DNA of 64,000 nt, taken from NCBI RefSeq assembly GCF_017815135.1, contig NZ_JAGJCF010000002.1, forward strand, positions 372,001-436,000, in the 5' to 3' direction. Below the pieces are notes generated by a model, which made no database searches, was not told the DNA's origin, and saw nothing but the letters and a program-made list of their open reading frames with translations. Both the position numbers and the translations under genes were made by a program. This DNA comes from Jiella mangrovi. Lineage in GTDB: Bacteria; Pseudomonadota; Alphaproteobacteria; Rhizobiales; Rhizobiaceae. Shown one piece after another: positions 1 through 8,354 of the stretch. The first letter of the stretch is position 1. Each line of letters starts with the position of its first letter.

Positions 1-84
1 GCGCTCCGCCAGCTCCAGCGCAAGGCCCGACTTGCCGCTGGCAGTGGGGCCGGCTATCAGGATCGCCTCGATCTCCCCCGTCAT
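1..84 (-). CDS. miaA: tRNA dimethylallyltransferase, N-terminal part only
   Basis: This is the first 28 codons of a minus-strand gene that runs off the left edge. The translation holds the P-loop GPTASGKS close to the N-terminus, which is the signature of MiaA, the enzyme that transfers a dimethylallyl group to A37 of tRNAs reading UNN codons. The ATG lies at 84-82. Divergent from serB with only 27 bases between the two starts, so the promoters must overlap or lie inside the genes. Only the nucleotide-binding start is visible; the catalytic and tRNA-binding parts are outside the window. Confidence 0.88.
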   Translation of the reverse strand, partial: MTGEIEAILIAGPTASGKSGLALELAER

Positions 85-111
85 GGCATCCCCTTCTTCG
101 GCAGTCGTCTC

Positions 112-1002
112 ATGTATCTCGCAACCCTGATCGCCCCGACCAATGGGCCCCGCTTCTCCCAGCGCGAGATCGACCAGATCGCGACGACGCTCGGCGCCAA
201 CGCAGCCGATGCGGACTGGCTTGCCGAGGGCATGGCCGCCGATCTGCCGCTCGGAAAGGTCCCAGCGGCCGACACCATCGCCGCCGCCCGCTCGAACGCG
301 GCCGAGCTCGGTCTCGATCTCGTCGTGCAGGAGGCGGCCGGCCGTCGCAAGCGCTTTCTGATCGCCGATATGGATTCGACCATGATCGAGCAGGAATGCA
401 TCGACGAACTCGCCGCCGAGGTCGGGATCAAGGACAGGATCGCGGCGATCACCGCGCGCGCGATGAATGGCGAGATCGCTTTCGAGCCGGCGCTGCGCGA
501 GCGGGTCGGCCTGCTTTCCGGCCTTTCCGAGATGGTCGTCGAGAAGGTCATCGCCGAGCGCATCACCTATGCGGCCGGCGGCAGGACGCTGCTGGCTACG
601 ATGCGCAAAGACGGCGCCCATACCGCGCTCGTTTCCGGCGGTTTCACGGTGTTCACGGGCCCGATCGGAGCTGCCCTCGGTTTTCACGAGAACCGGGCGA
701 ACCGCCTGATCGCCAAAGACGGCAAGCTCACCGGCGAAGTCGGCGAGCCGATCCTCGGCGCCGAGGCGAAAGTGACGGCGCTCCACGAGATCGCTGCGGC
801 AAACGGGCTGTCTCCTGCTGACGCGATCGCAGTCGGTGATGGCGCCAACGATCTGCCGATGCTCAAGCTCGCCGGAACCGGCGTCGCGCTCCACGCCAAG
901 CCGACTGTCGCGGCCAGTGCGCCCCACCGGGTCGATCGCGGCGATCTGACGGCGCTTCTCTATATTCAGGGCTATCGGCAGAACGAATTCGTCGCCGCCT
1001 GA
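112..1002 (+). CDS. serB: phosphoserine phosphatase
   Basis: 296 residues, the usual length for alphaproteobacterial SerB. It hydrolyses O-phosphoserine to serine, the last step of serine synthesis in the cytoplasm. The HAD motif I DMDST is at about residues 87-91 (IADMDSTMIEQECIDELA), motif II is the Ser of VSGGFTVF, and motif III/IV is the GDGANDLPML segment near residue 243. The N-terminal 80 residues are the variable regulatory-type region. It is convergent with the PuhE-CobW gene, and a hairpin with a short T-run follows the stop. serB next to and divergent from miaA is common in Hyphomicrobiales. Confidence 0.95.
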   Translation: MYLATLIAPTNGPRFSQREIDQIATTLGANAADADWLAEGMAADLPLGKVPAADTIAAARSNAAELGLDLVVQEAAGRRKRFLIADMDSTMIEQECIDELAAEVGIKDRIAAITARAMNGEIAFEPALRERVGLLSGLSEMVVEKVIAERITYAAGGRTLLATMRKDGAHTALVSGGFTVFTGPIGAALGFHENRANRLIAKDGKLTGEVGEPILGAEAKVTALHEIAAANGLSPADAIAVGDGANDLPMLKLAGTGVALHAKPTVAASAPHRVDRGDLTALLYIQGYRQNEFVAA

Positions 1003-1021
1003 CAGAGCGGACAGGCTTCAC

Positions 1022-1062
1022 GCCGGCGGCCGGGAGCATAGTGCCGGGCGCCGGCCTTTATT
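1022..1062 (+). terminator. probable terminator of serB
   Basis: On the plus strand GCCGGCG pairs with CGCCGGC, followed inward by a G/G mismatch and CCGG/CCGG, with a ten-base loop. A CTTTATT tract follows. It lies 20 bases after the serB stop and touches the stop of the convergent PuhE-CobW gene. Confidence 0.55.
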
Positions 1063-3175
1063 CGGCCGGCAGGATGTTGACGGCCGGCGCATGGACCGAA
1101 AGCGCCGGCTCCTTGCGCGCAGGTTCCGCCACGGTGGCCGAAACCACCTCCCCGGTCAGCGCGGCGAACGCCCGATCGAGCCATGCATTGTCCGGACCTG
1201 CGCCGATCGCCAGGGCTCGGGGGGTCTCGCCGGCCTTCGGCACATGCGCCGCCAGCGAGGCCCGGCCGCCGGCAACGTCAAAGCGCAGCCAGCCGCTCTT
1301 TGTCTCGACGATGCCTTTCATCCGGTCGATCTCGCCGGCTTCGCCAGCGACCACCTCTGCCAGAACCTGTCGCAGGGCATCGGCATCGACCCTGCCGGAG
1401 AAGCACCGGCTCCAGGACGCAAGGCCAAGGCCCGGCTCGTCGTGGTGGTGATGCCCGTGATGATCGTGCCCCTGATGATCATCGTGTGAATGGGCATGGT
1501 GGGCGTGATCATGCCCGTGATGGTGGTCATGATCATGACGTCCGGCATGCCCGTGATCATGAGCATGATGATCATCGAGCCCGTGAGCGTGGTGCTCATG
1601 CTCGTGGCGGGCAGCAACCGCCGGACCGGTCGCTGCATGGTCGTGCCCATGCCCCGTATCTTCGTGCCGGCCATGCTTGCTTGTCTCGTTGGGCGCGTGC
1701 TCGACCACGCGGGCGGTCCCGGCGGCGGCGTGAGCACTTGAACCCTGGCCCCGAGCTTGAGCCTGACGCGGTGCCGTCTCGTCGTCCATCATGTCCCGGG
1801 TCTCGCTCTGCCAGAGCGAGAGTGCGAGCGCTGGATCGACGCCACCCTCGACGATGCCGTAGCGCGCCGTCAGGATCTTGGCCGACGGATTGAGAGCGAG
1901 CAGCGTCTCTCGGACGGTCTCGATCTCGCCTGGCGAGACGAGGTCGGTCTTGTTGAGAATGAAGACCGGGGCAAGCCGTGCCTGAATGCGGAAATAGTCC
2001 GGCATGCGGGCGAAGTCTCTCAGGAACGCTCCGGCGTCGATCACCGTGTAGAGCCGTAGCGCCTTGGTCAGGCCGGCGATTTCAGGCTCGTGCAGGACGC
2101 GCAGAAGCGAGGCGACGTCGGCCACGCCCGACGGCTCGATCAGGACGCGCTGCGGCTTGATCTTGGCGACGACCTCACGCAGCTGCGCCGACAGATCCTT
2201 GCGCAGCGAACAGCAGATGCAGCCGTTCGACAACTCGACGACGTCGGCGCCCTGCCCTTCGAGCAGCGAGCCGTCGATGCCGAGCTCGCCGAAATCGTTG
2301 ACGAGGACGACGGTCTTCACGTTCGGATCGGCCTCCGACAGCATGTGGCGCAGCGTCGTCGTCTTGCCGGCGCCGAGGAAGCCGACGACGATCTCGGCCT
2401 CGAAGGGCGTGCGCTCGCCGCGCGACTTCAAGCCAGGGGACCACAGCGTCGCCGTCGGCATCGGCAGGACCAGCATCCAGTGTTCGAGGATCGCGAGAGC
2501 CATCAGAACGGCCAGGAAGGTGTAGCCGGCGCGCTCGAAGCTGGTCGCCGCTTCGGCCATCGCGGCCGTGACGAGCAATGCGGTGATCACCGTCGAGATC
2601 GTCACGGAGAACGGGAAGAGCAGGTTCATCGACTTCTTGTTGAGGAACCCTTTCAGGAACTCCAGATGCTCGGGCAGGAATTCCTCGTTGAGGTTTCTGA
2701 CGCCGAGAAAGACGTTCAGCTTGGCGCTCTGATGCATCCACCAAAGCACCATGAAGGTCCACATGCCGATCTGGTTCGGCGCGCCCCAGGTGAGCCAGAC
2801 CACCGCCACGGCGGCGACGATGATCGCCAGCTCGTGATAGAGGCTGGTCTGCACCGCATGGACGAAGTGCGGCCAGCCGCGACAGTTCTCCGGGCAAGGC
2901 TGTTTGCGCGAGCCGGTGACGTAGCCCATATAGAAGCTCATCTCCTGCCAGCCCCAGGCCAGAAGCCCCCAGGTGAAGGCGAGATAGGCGCCCGTAATTG
3001 TCGCATCCTGGGCGGATTTCTGCAGCCCGATGAGCGAGATCGCAAAGACGAAGGTCGCCCCGATCATCGAATATTTGAAGGTCTTCTTCGGCAGCCCGTC
3101 GAGATAGATGATCGCGACGGTCGAGGCCCACCAGACGACGAGCGCGAACAGCGCGGGGTAGAGATATTCGGTCAT
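1058..3175 (-). CDS. puhE: PuhE photosynthetic-complex assembly protein fused to a His-rich CobW/COG0523 GTPase
   Basis: A 705-residue open frame with no internal stop joins two proteins. Residues 1-250 are PuhE (DUF3623), with about seven membrane segments (roughly 4-25, 33-53, 59-83, 112-132, 136-156, 188-210, 215-239) and the conserved end LPMPTATLWSP. Residues 260-675 are a complete COG0523 GTPase: Walker A GFLGAGKTT at 265-273, metal motif CICC at 319-322, NKTD at 408-411, a His/Asp-rich metal-binding loop at about 501-578, then a CobW C-terminal domain (about 586-675). Family knowledge: PuhE helps reaction-centre assembly; COG0523 proteins are GTP-dependent metallochaperones. Inference: a membrane-tethered metal chaperone, perhaps serving AcsF (di-iron) or pigment metallation. 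It is the last gene of the bchF-to-puhE run, 302 bases after acsF. The linker is only about 10 residues. A sequencing error fusing two genes cannot be excluded. Confidence 0.9.
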   Translation of the reverse strand: MTEYLYPALFALVVWWASTVAIIYLDGLPKKTFKYSMIGATFVFAISLIGLQKSAQDATITGAYLAFTWGLLAWGWQEMSFYMGYVTGSRKQPCPENCRGWPHFVHAVQTSLYHELAIIVAAVAVVWLTWGAPNQIGMWTFMVLWWMHQSAKLNVFLGVRNLNEEFLPEHLEFLKGFLNKKSMNLLFPFSVTISTVITALLVTAAMAEAATSFERAGYTFLAVLMALAILEHWMLVLPMPTATLWSPGLKSRGERTPFEAEIVVGFLGAGKTTTLRHMLSEADPNVKTVVLVNDFGELGIDGSLLEGQGADVVELSNGCICCSLRKDLSAQLREVVAKIKPQRVLIEPSGVADVASLLRVLHEPEIAGLTKALRLYTVIDAGAFLRDFARMPDYFRIQARLAPVFILNKTDLVSPGEIETVRETLLALNPSAKILTARYGIVEGGVDPALALSLWQSETRDMMDDETAPRQAQARGQGSSAHAAAGTARVVEHAPNETSKHGRHEDTGHGHDHAATGPAVAARHEHEHHAHGLDDHHAHDHGHAGRHDHDHHHGHDHAHHAHSHDDHQGHDHHGHHHHDEPGLGLASWSRCFSGRVDADALRQVLAEVVAGEAGEIDRMKGIVETKSGWLRFDVAGGRASLAAHVPKAGETPRALAIGAGPDNAWLDRAFAALTGEVVSATVAEPARKEPALSVHAPAVNILPAE

Positions 3176-3286
3176 TGTCTGGTCCTTCTACCTGTGTCGA
3201 CGGTTCGTCCGCCAAGACGTCTGCTTGTGTCTGAGGCATTCCCGCCTGCGTCGGTCGAAGCGCCATAGGGACCCACCTCGAGCGCT

Positions 3287-3318
3287 CGTCATCCCGGGCT
3301 TGACCCGAAATCCATTCC
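3287..3318 (+). repeat. left arm of 32-base perfect inverted repeat
   Basis: The arm begins CGTCATCCCGGGCTTGACCC and is repeated exactly in inverted orientation at 3395-3426. Sequences of this kind (GTCATCCCGGGCTTGACCCG...) are common dispersed intergenic palindromes in alphaproteobacterial genomes. In RNA the two arms would form a 32-bp stem with a 76-base loop. Confidence 0.85.
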
Positions 3319-3394
3319 TATGACGGCGGCAGGTCCGTCCGCGGCTGGAACCACATTCGACTTGATCGAACCGTCTGAGCAGCTTCGACGATTT

Positions 3395-3426
3395 GGAATG
3401 GATTTCGGGTCAAGCCCGGGATGACG
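3395..3426 (-). repeat. right arm of 32-base perfect inverted repeat
   Basis: Exact reverse complement of 3287-3318. Together the arms bracket 76 bases of unique sequence between acsF and puhE. Confidence 0.85.
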
Positions 3427-3476
3427 ACGTCGAAAGGTTTCGCTTCGCCGCAATTTGCGAACCCGGCCGCCCCGTC

Positions 3477-4553
3477 TCACCACACGGGAACGAGCTTGCT
3501 CTCCTTCGGGATCTCGTTCTTGATCACCGGCAGTGTGTAGAGCCGCGCGAAGGCGAGCGCCGCCGCCGCCTTGCCACGCCAGACCTTCAGCTTGCCGGAA
3601 ACTCCGCCCTGTTGCGCCGCCGCGTCGATGCCGCGGCTGATCTTCAGGAGGCGCTCGAGCCCGGCCTTGAAGCGCGGATCGTCGATATCGATCATCACCG
3701 GGAAGACCTGTCTGGAAATCTCGTTGGTGATGGCGAAGACCTTGAAGCCGTATTCCGACGGGTCGAGGCCGAGGGCCTTGTGGAACTCCGGCCGGGCATG
3801 GTCGCGGACATACATCGTCGCGTAGACCGCCAGCAGGAAGAAGCGGATCCACAGCTTGTTGCGGCCTTCCAGCGTATGCCGCTCGGCGCGCATCAGCAGC
3901 GAAAAGGCCTCGCCGTGGCGGAACTCGTCATTGCACCACTTCTCGAACCACTTGAAGATCGGGTGGATGCGCCGTTCCGGATGCTGTTCCAGATGCCGGA
4001 AGATGGTGATGTAGCGGGCGTAGCCGATCTTCTCGGATAGATAGGTGGCATAGTAGATGAACTTCGGCTGGAAGAAGGTGTACTTCTTCTCCTTGGTCAG
4101 GAAGCCGAGATTGACCCCGATGCCGAATTCTTTCAGCGCGTCGTTGATGAAGCCGGCATGGCGGGCCTCGTCGCGGCTCATATAGGAGAAGAGCTCGCAG
4201 ATATCGGGATTGGATCCGCGCCGCTTCATCTCCTTGTAGAGAACGCAGCCGGAAAATTCCGCCGTCAGCGAGGAGACGAGAAAATCTACGAGCTCCTTGC
4301 GCAGGCCCTCGGGCAGATCGTCGAGCTCGATCTTGTCCCAGTTCTCGTCCCGCTTGAAATGGCCGCGGTTCGGATCGGACTTCATCTCGGCGATCAGCGC
4401 GTCCCACTCGCGGCGAACGCCGGAGACGTCGACCTTGTCCAGCTTGTCGAAATCGGTGGTGTAGAAGCGCGGCGTCAGCAGCGTGTCCTGCTGGGCCGTC
4501 CTGGTCGTCTCGTTCGGCGCTTCGGCAGCGGCGATCCTGGCGTGCGCGTTCAT
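3477..4553 (-). CDS. acsF: aerobic Mg-protoporphyrin IX monomethyl ester cyclase
   Basis: AcsF forms the fifth (E) ring of bacteriochlorophyll, converting Mg-protoporphyrin monomethyl ester to protochlorophyllide with O2. The 358-residue protein has the two di-iron DExRH motifs DEARH (128-132) and DEFRH (209-213), each in the expected helix context ([10 protein letters not shown] and [11 protein letters not shown]). The start chosen is the ATG at 4553, which overlaps the TGA of the upstream orf100 as ATGA, with AAAGGG upstream; the frame stays open upstream but that stretch is the orf100 gene in another frame. The presence of AcsF and the absence of bchE here point to oxygen-dependent pigment synthesis. 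Confidence 0.96.
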   Translation of the reverse strand: MNAHARIAAAEAPNETTRTAQQDTLLTPRFYTTDFDKLDKVDVSGVRREWDALIAEMKSDPNRGHFKRDENWDKIELDDLPEGLRKELVDFLVSSLTAEFSGCVLYKEMKRRGSNPDICELFSYMSRDEARHAGFINDALKEFGIGVNLGFLTKEKKYTFFQPKFIYYATYLSEKIGYARYITIFRHLEQHPERRIHPIFKWFEKWCNDEFRHGEAFSLLMRAERHTLEGRNKLWIRFFLLAVYATMYVRDHARPEFHKALGLDPSEYGFKVFAITNEISRQVFPVMIDIDDPRFKAGLERLLKISRGIDAAAQQGGVSGKLKVWRGKAAAALAFARLYTLPVIKNEIPKESKLVPVW

Positions 4554-4852
4554 AGCGTTGCCCTTTCCGAGAATGAGAATTCGCAAAGTTCCATGAATTC
4601 GAAGTCGCCGGTCGCCCGCGTCCAGGCGCGCTCCAGCCATCCGGCCCGGCGGATCGTCGCACGGCGCCTGATACAGGCGGTCTCGCCATAGGGCACTTCC
4701 ACCGGCGCGCCGTGAACGAGAACCTCGTCGCCCGGCTCCACCGTCACGCCGCCGTCGAAGCGCACATGGGCATGGAGGCTGTCGAAGGTGTTGGAAACCT
4801 CGACGGTACAGCCGACGTCTTCGGATCGTTTCTTGAGCAATCGTCCGATCAT
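4550..4852 (-). CDS. conserved small protein of the puh-acsF operon, function unknown
   Basis: 100 residues ([20 protein letters not shown]...), soluble, no signal peptide. The middle reads [22 protein letters not shown], a beta-rich segment. It overlaps puhC (ATGA at 4852-4849) and acsF (ATGA at 4553-4550), so it must be translated coupled to both. A small ORF at this place is a recurrent member of photosynthesis clusters, which argues that it is real and linked to pigment-complex assembly or to the cyclase. I do not recognise a domain. A role as cyclase accessory factor is only a guess from position. Confidence 0.75.
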   Translation of the reverse strand: MIGRLLKKRSEDVGCTVEVSNTFDSLHAHVRFDGGVTVEPGDEVLVHGAPVEVPYGETACIRRRATIRRAGWLERAWTRATGDFEFMELCEFSFSERATL

Positions 4853-5361
4853 TTCACGCCTCCCAGATTGGCGGCATCGGCGGCCGGCATCATATTGGCA
4901 AAGGCCTTGGCCTGCCTCTCGCCGAATGCCCGCAGTTCCACCTGCTGGTGGGTCTCGGGATCCTCGACCACCAGCCTGCCGTCGGACTTCAATGCGAGAA
5001 CGAACGGCCCACCCACAGTAGCACCCTTGCGCAACCTGTCACGCGCCAGATTGCGCAGGGCTTCGATGGCAAAGGCGCCGGATCCGGGCTCGACGGTCAG
5101 GAGCACCTCGCCGTTTTCGGCATCGACGACGGAAGCCGAGCCGTCGTCATGCTCGGCAAGCTGCAGATCGCGGTGGGCGACGGTGGCGATATGCGGCGTG
5201 TCGGCCATGCCGACGCCGGTCGTGCGACCCATGCCGATCGCAACGAGGGTGACGAGGGCGAGCGCCCCGGCGCTGATCAGGATCGGCCTGGGGATGGGCT
5301 TTTCCGGATCGGGAGCGATCTTGATCGATCCGTTGCGGATGGCGGCGGCGAGAGCTCGCAT
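4849..5361 (-). CDS. puhC: photosynthetic complex assembly protein PuhC
   Basis: 170 residues starting [20 protein letters not shown], with one membrane segment at about residues 23-43 ([19 protein letters not shown]) and a periplasmic domain with the motif [22 protein letters not shown], typical of PuhC. The ATG at 5361 was chosen over upstream codons because GAAGGAAA sits at the right distance and the upstream extension overlaps puhB and is Arg/Pro-rich shadow sequence. PuhC affects reaction-centre and light-harvesting complex organisation. It starts 13 bases after the puhB stop and ends overlapping orf100. Confidence 0.9.
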   Translation of the reverse strand: MRALAAAIRNGSIKIAPDPEKPIPRPILISAGALALVTLVAIGMGRTTGVGMADTPHIATVAHRDLQLAEHDDGSASVVDAENGEVLLTVEPGSGAFAIEALRNLARDRLRKGATVGGPFVLALKSDGRLVVEDPETHQQVELRAFGERQAKAFANMMPAADAANLGGVK

Positions 5362-5374
5362 GATCCGGTTTCCT

Positions 5375-6055
5375 TCACATCGCAGCCGGCTGAGCGCCGG
5401 CAAAGCCGGTTTCGGCGCGTTTTTCGTCGGCCGGCCGGGCATTGCGAACGGCGCCGCGCGCTCCCCCTTGCGAGGCGACGAGTGCGTCGGCAACCAGCCG
5501 CGCCGCCTCGCCGGCACCGGGAACGGCACGCAGCAGCGGCTCGGCCGAGCCGAACTTCCACGGCCGGGCATAGGGCCACAGCTGGAAGTAGGACGGCCGG
5601 CCCTTCTTGGGGATCGACAGGACGATGTCCCCGGAACCGTCGCCATTCACCTTGAGCCCGGCGCTGTCGATGTCCGACAGCGGAATGTTGAGCTGCGCGG
5701 GAAGGGCGACGCCGTAGCGCATCACCAGCCGCCTGTTGGTGAGCGTGAAGCTCGTCGACCGCGCCATCAGGAAGGCCAGCAGCATGATCACGCCGACACC
5801 GAAGCCGATCGCCGGCAGAAGCGTCGCGGCATCGGCGAAGCCCAGCGCCCACGACCCGGTGTCGTGGTGGGTCGAGCCGACCTTCCACACGGCGAAGCCG
5901 AGGAACCAGACACCGATCCATTTCAGGCGGAACGCCGTCAGGGCCAGCCGCCACCAGTCGGGCCGCTCCTGCCACAGGATGGTCTCGCCCTTGGGCAATT
6001 CCTCACGGCCGACGACGGGCTTGATGTCGTCGAATTCGTCCATCTGAGCGCTCAT
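5375..6055 (-). CDS. puhB: photosynthetic complex assembly protein PuhB
   Basis: 226 residues. Two or three membrane segments (about residues 40-60 and 80-100: FRLKWIGVWFLGFAVW, IGFGVGVIMLLAFLMA) precede a bacterial PH-like domain (FTLTNRRLVMRYGVALPAQLNIPLSDIDSA), the arrangement of PuhB, a factor for reaction-centre assembly. The ATG at 6055 overlaps the puhA stop as ATGA. The C-terminal tail after residue 195 is Ala/Arg-rich and poorly conserved. Confidence 0.92.
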   Translation of the reverse strand: MSAQMDEFDDIKPVVGREELPKGETILWQERPDWWRLALTAFRLKWIGVWFLGFAVWKVGSTHHDTGSWALGFADAATLLPAIGFGVGVIMLLAFLMARSTSFTLTNRRLVMRYGVALPAQLNIPLSDIDSAGLKVNGDGSGDIVLSIPKKGRPSYFQLWPYARPWKFGSAEPLLRAVPGAGEAARLVADALVASQGGARGAVRNARPADEKRAETGFAGAQPAAM

Positions 6056-6846
6056 GACAGGGCATCCTCGATCGGCGAGCCATCGTAGAAGGCACCGCCG
6101 GCGAAATAGGCGTTGAGGCGGTCTTCCTCGCGCATCGTGATCTGATCGGGGCTTGCCAGCGGCGGAACCCGCGAGAACTGCGCCCGCGTCAGCTGCCCGA
6201 AGCGGATCACCCCGAGGCTGTCCTTGATCGTCGCGAAGGCGACCGGCGCCAGAACGCGCTTGCCGCCGCTCTCGATATTCGTCTCGATTTCGAGATAGCG
6301 GGGGAAATATTCGTGGGCGTTGACCCAGACGTCGACGACCTTGCCGACCTCGGAGCCGTCTCGCGACATCACCGGCATGCCGATCGGATTGGTGCCCGTC
6401 TCCTCCAGATGGTACTCGGTGTGGTTTCGCAGCGGCACCAGCTTGAGCGAACCGTCATTGGTGAGATCGGGAGTGTCGGATTTCAGCGCATAGGCGGCCG
6501 GGCCGACGCCATCGACCAGCGGATCACCGGAGGGCATGATCGGCGAACCGGGGAACTCGTAAGCAGAGAACGCGGCGAGCTCGCGCTCCGGCTCGTGCCT
6601 CGGCGCCGTCACCGTCCCACCATGCATCAGCCTGAAGGTCTTCGGCGAGGGTATCGGCGGGAAGCCGACGACCTTCATCCGCCCGCCCGTGCCGAGGGTG
6701 CGATCGCTTTCAAGCGGATAGCCCTCCCGCTTGTCCTCGCCGCGCAGGTAATAGACCAGCCCGAGGAAAAACAGGAAGAACAGGATGACGAGCAGCAGAG
6801 GAATATCGAGCTGCTCCGTGAAGGAATATCCTGGCAAGACACGCAC
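6052..6846 (-). CDS. puhA: photosynthetic reaction centre subunit H
   Basis: Membrane-anchored H subunit with a single N-terminal transmembrane helix (about residues 15-33, LLLVILFFLFFLGLVYYL), the diagnostic YLRGEDKREGYPLESDR just after it, and a cytoplasmic PRC-barrel domain (GEVGKVVDVWVNAHEYFPRYLEIE region). 264 codons counting from a GTG at 6846. No ATG is available: upstream is closed by TAA. A TTG at 6837 has AAGGGA nine bases upstream, while that sequence directly abuts the GTG, so the TTG (261 residues) may be the true start. First gene downstream of lhaA. Confidence 0.93.
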   Translation of the reverse strand: MRVLPGYSFTEQLDIPLLLVILFFLFFLGLVYYLRGEDKREGYPLESDRTLGTGGRMKVVGFPPIPSPKTFRLMHGGTVTAPRHEPERELAAFSAYEFPGSPIMPSGDPLVDGVGPAAYALKSDTPDLTNDGSLKLVPLRNHTEYHLEETGTNPIGMPVMSRDGSEVGKVVDVWVNAHEYFPRYLEIETNIESGGKRVLAPVAFATIKDSLGVIRFGQLTRAQFSRVPPLASPDQITMREEDRLNAYFAGGAFYDGSPIEDALS

Positions 6847-6863
6847 TCCCTTTGCTTAAGCTT

Positions 6864-8354
6864 CTAGTTCGGTAGATCGGCGAGGCCGAAGCGAGCCGAT
6901 GGTTCGGCCCGCGGTTCGATCCGTCGCGGCTTGACGAGCGGCCCGAGGCTGGCGAGAGCCGCGAAGACGAGAAGAATCTCGACGCAATAGGCGATGGAAT
7001 AGCCGCTTGCGGGGCTGGCAAAGGCCGGGCCGAGCCAGCCGGCATCGGCGAGGCCGCTGACGGCGTCCCGCACGAAGCCGCCGAACGCCACCGCGAGACC
7101 GAGAGCCACCGCCTGCACGGCGCTCCACGCGCCGAGGGCGAGGCCGCCGCGCCCCGAAGTGACCATCGCCATCGCCGCGATCAGCATGGAGACCGCAAAG
7201 AGCCCGCTGCCGAGCCCGATCAGCGCCGTGCCGAGGCAGAACACGACGACGGAATCGAACGGCGCCGACATGATCACGGCCGCAAATCCCGGCAGGCCGA
7301 GCAGCAGCCCGATTGCGGCGACGACATAAGGATTGGCGCCCTTGCCCATCAGCCGCGCGGAGAAGAAATAGCCGACGAGGCTTCCCGCCGCGAACAGCGC
7401 CGTCAGAAGCGTCGTCGCGCCGACGGCCATCTTGAGGACCGCACCGCCATAGGGTTCGAGCAGCACGTCCTGCATGCCGAAGGCGGCCGTGCCGATGGCA
7501 AGGGCGATCAACAGACGATCGAGGCTCTTTTGCTGCCGGAGCGCCCTCAGTGCCGCGCCGAAGGATTCTTTCGGCTTGCCGTCGGGCGCGAGATCCCGGC
7601 GTCGCGGCTCCTGTTTCCAGATCGCGATCATCGTCAGCGCCAGCGTCAGCATGGCTGAGCCCTTCAGGACCTCGATCAGCTTGAGCGGCGAGAAATCGGA
7701 CAGCATCCGCCCGATGACGATCGCCCCGGCCACCATGCCGACCAGGAGCATCGTATAGAGCATCGCAACGACGCGGGGACGCTTCTCCGCCGGAGCGAGA
7801 TCGGTGGCCAGCGCAAGGCCCGCGGTTTGCACCGTATGAAGGCCGAAACCGGTCATCAGGAAGGCGATCGTCATTCCCGCCTCCCCGTAGATCACCGTGC
7901 CGGGGCGCCCCTCGGAAATGATCAGAAGCGAGATCGGCATCAGCGCAAGGCCCCCGAACTGGGCGATCGCGCCAAACCAGATATACGGCACCCGGCGCCA
8001 GCCGAGATAGGAGCGGTGGGTATCGGACTTGTGGCCGATCAGCGCGCGGGCCGGCGCGACGACGAGCGGCAGCGCCAGCGCAACCGCAATGAGCGAGATT
8101 GGGATGCCGAGTTCGACAGCCATGACGCGGTTGAGCGTGCCGCCGAGAAGCACCATCGTGATGCCGACCGAGATCTGGAAGAGCGACAGCCTGAGGATCC
8201 GGCTGAGAGGCAGTTCCACCGTCCCCGCGTCCGCAAACGGCATCAGCGCCATCACGAAGCGCCGCATCTGCTCTCTGGCGGCCACCTCGCGCGCCGACAT
8301 CGGGGCCGATGTGCCGCGGGCCAGAGCGGAGCTTTTTTGGCGGAAAAGCCTCAT
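6864..8354 (-). CDS. lhaA: LhaA, PucC-family light-harvesting complex I assembly protein
   Basis: 496 residues, 12 predicted membrane segments, BCD/PucC branch of the major facilitator superfamily. The conserved block LNRVMAVELGIPISLIAVALALPLVVAPARALIGHKSDTH.. is at about residues 70-125, including the GHKSD loop. LhaA acts in the inner membrane in assembly of the core antenna. The ATG at 8354 overlaps the bchM stop (ATGA). It precedes puhA by 17 bases. A second family member (20976-22319) shares the NRVMVVEL motif but is clearly a different branch. Confidence 0.93.
   Translation of the reverse strand: MRLFRQKSSALARGTSAPMSAREVAAREQMRRFVMALMPFADAGTVELPLSRILRLSLFQISVGITMVLLGGTLNRVMAVELGIPISLIAVALALPLVVAPARALIGHKSDTHRSYLGWRRVPYIWFGAIAQFGGLALMPISLLIISEGRPGTVIYGEAGMTIAFLMTGFGLHTVQTAGLALATDLAPAEKRPRVVAMLYTMLLVGMVAGAIVIGRMLSDFSPLKLIEVLKGSAMLTLALTMIAIWKQEPRRRDLAPDGKPKESFGAALRALRQQKSLDRLLIALAIGTAAFGMQDVLLEPYGGAVLKMAVGATTLLTALFAAGSLVGYFFSARLMGKGANPYVVAAIGLLLGLPGFAAVIMSAPFDSVVVFCLGTALIGLGSGLFAVSMLIAAMAMVTSGRGGLALGAWSAVQAVALGLAVAFGGFVRDAVSGLADAGWLGPAFASPASGYSIAYCVEILLVFAALASLGPLVKPRRIEPRAEPSARFGLADLPN

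Larger units (their letters stand above)
3176..3476. other. intergenic region between acsF and puhE with a long inverted repeat
   Basis: A gene-free gap of 301 bases that interrupts an otherwise tightly packed operon. Its main content is a perfect 32-base inverted repeat (arms at 3287-3318 and 3395-3426). No convincing coding region was seen. The PuhE-CobW start is preceded by a GGACCAGACA-type stretch with no strong ribosome site. Confidence 0.6.

Noticed and set aside
1442-1675. Short tandem-like repeats of CATGATCATG type
   Set aside because: They are the coding sequence of the His/Asp-rich loop of the CobW domain, not an independent repeat or CRISPR array.
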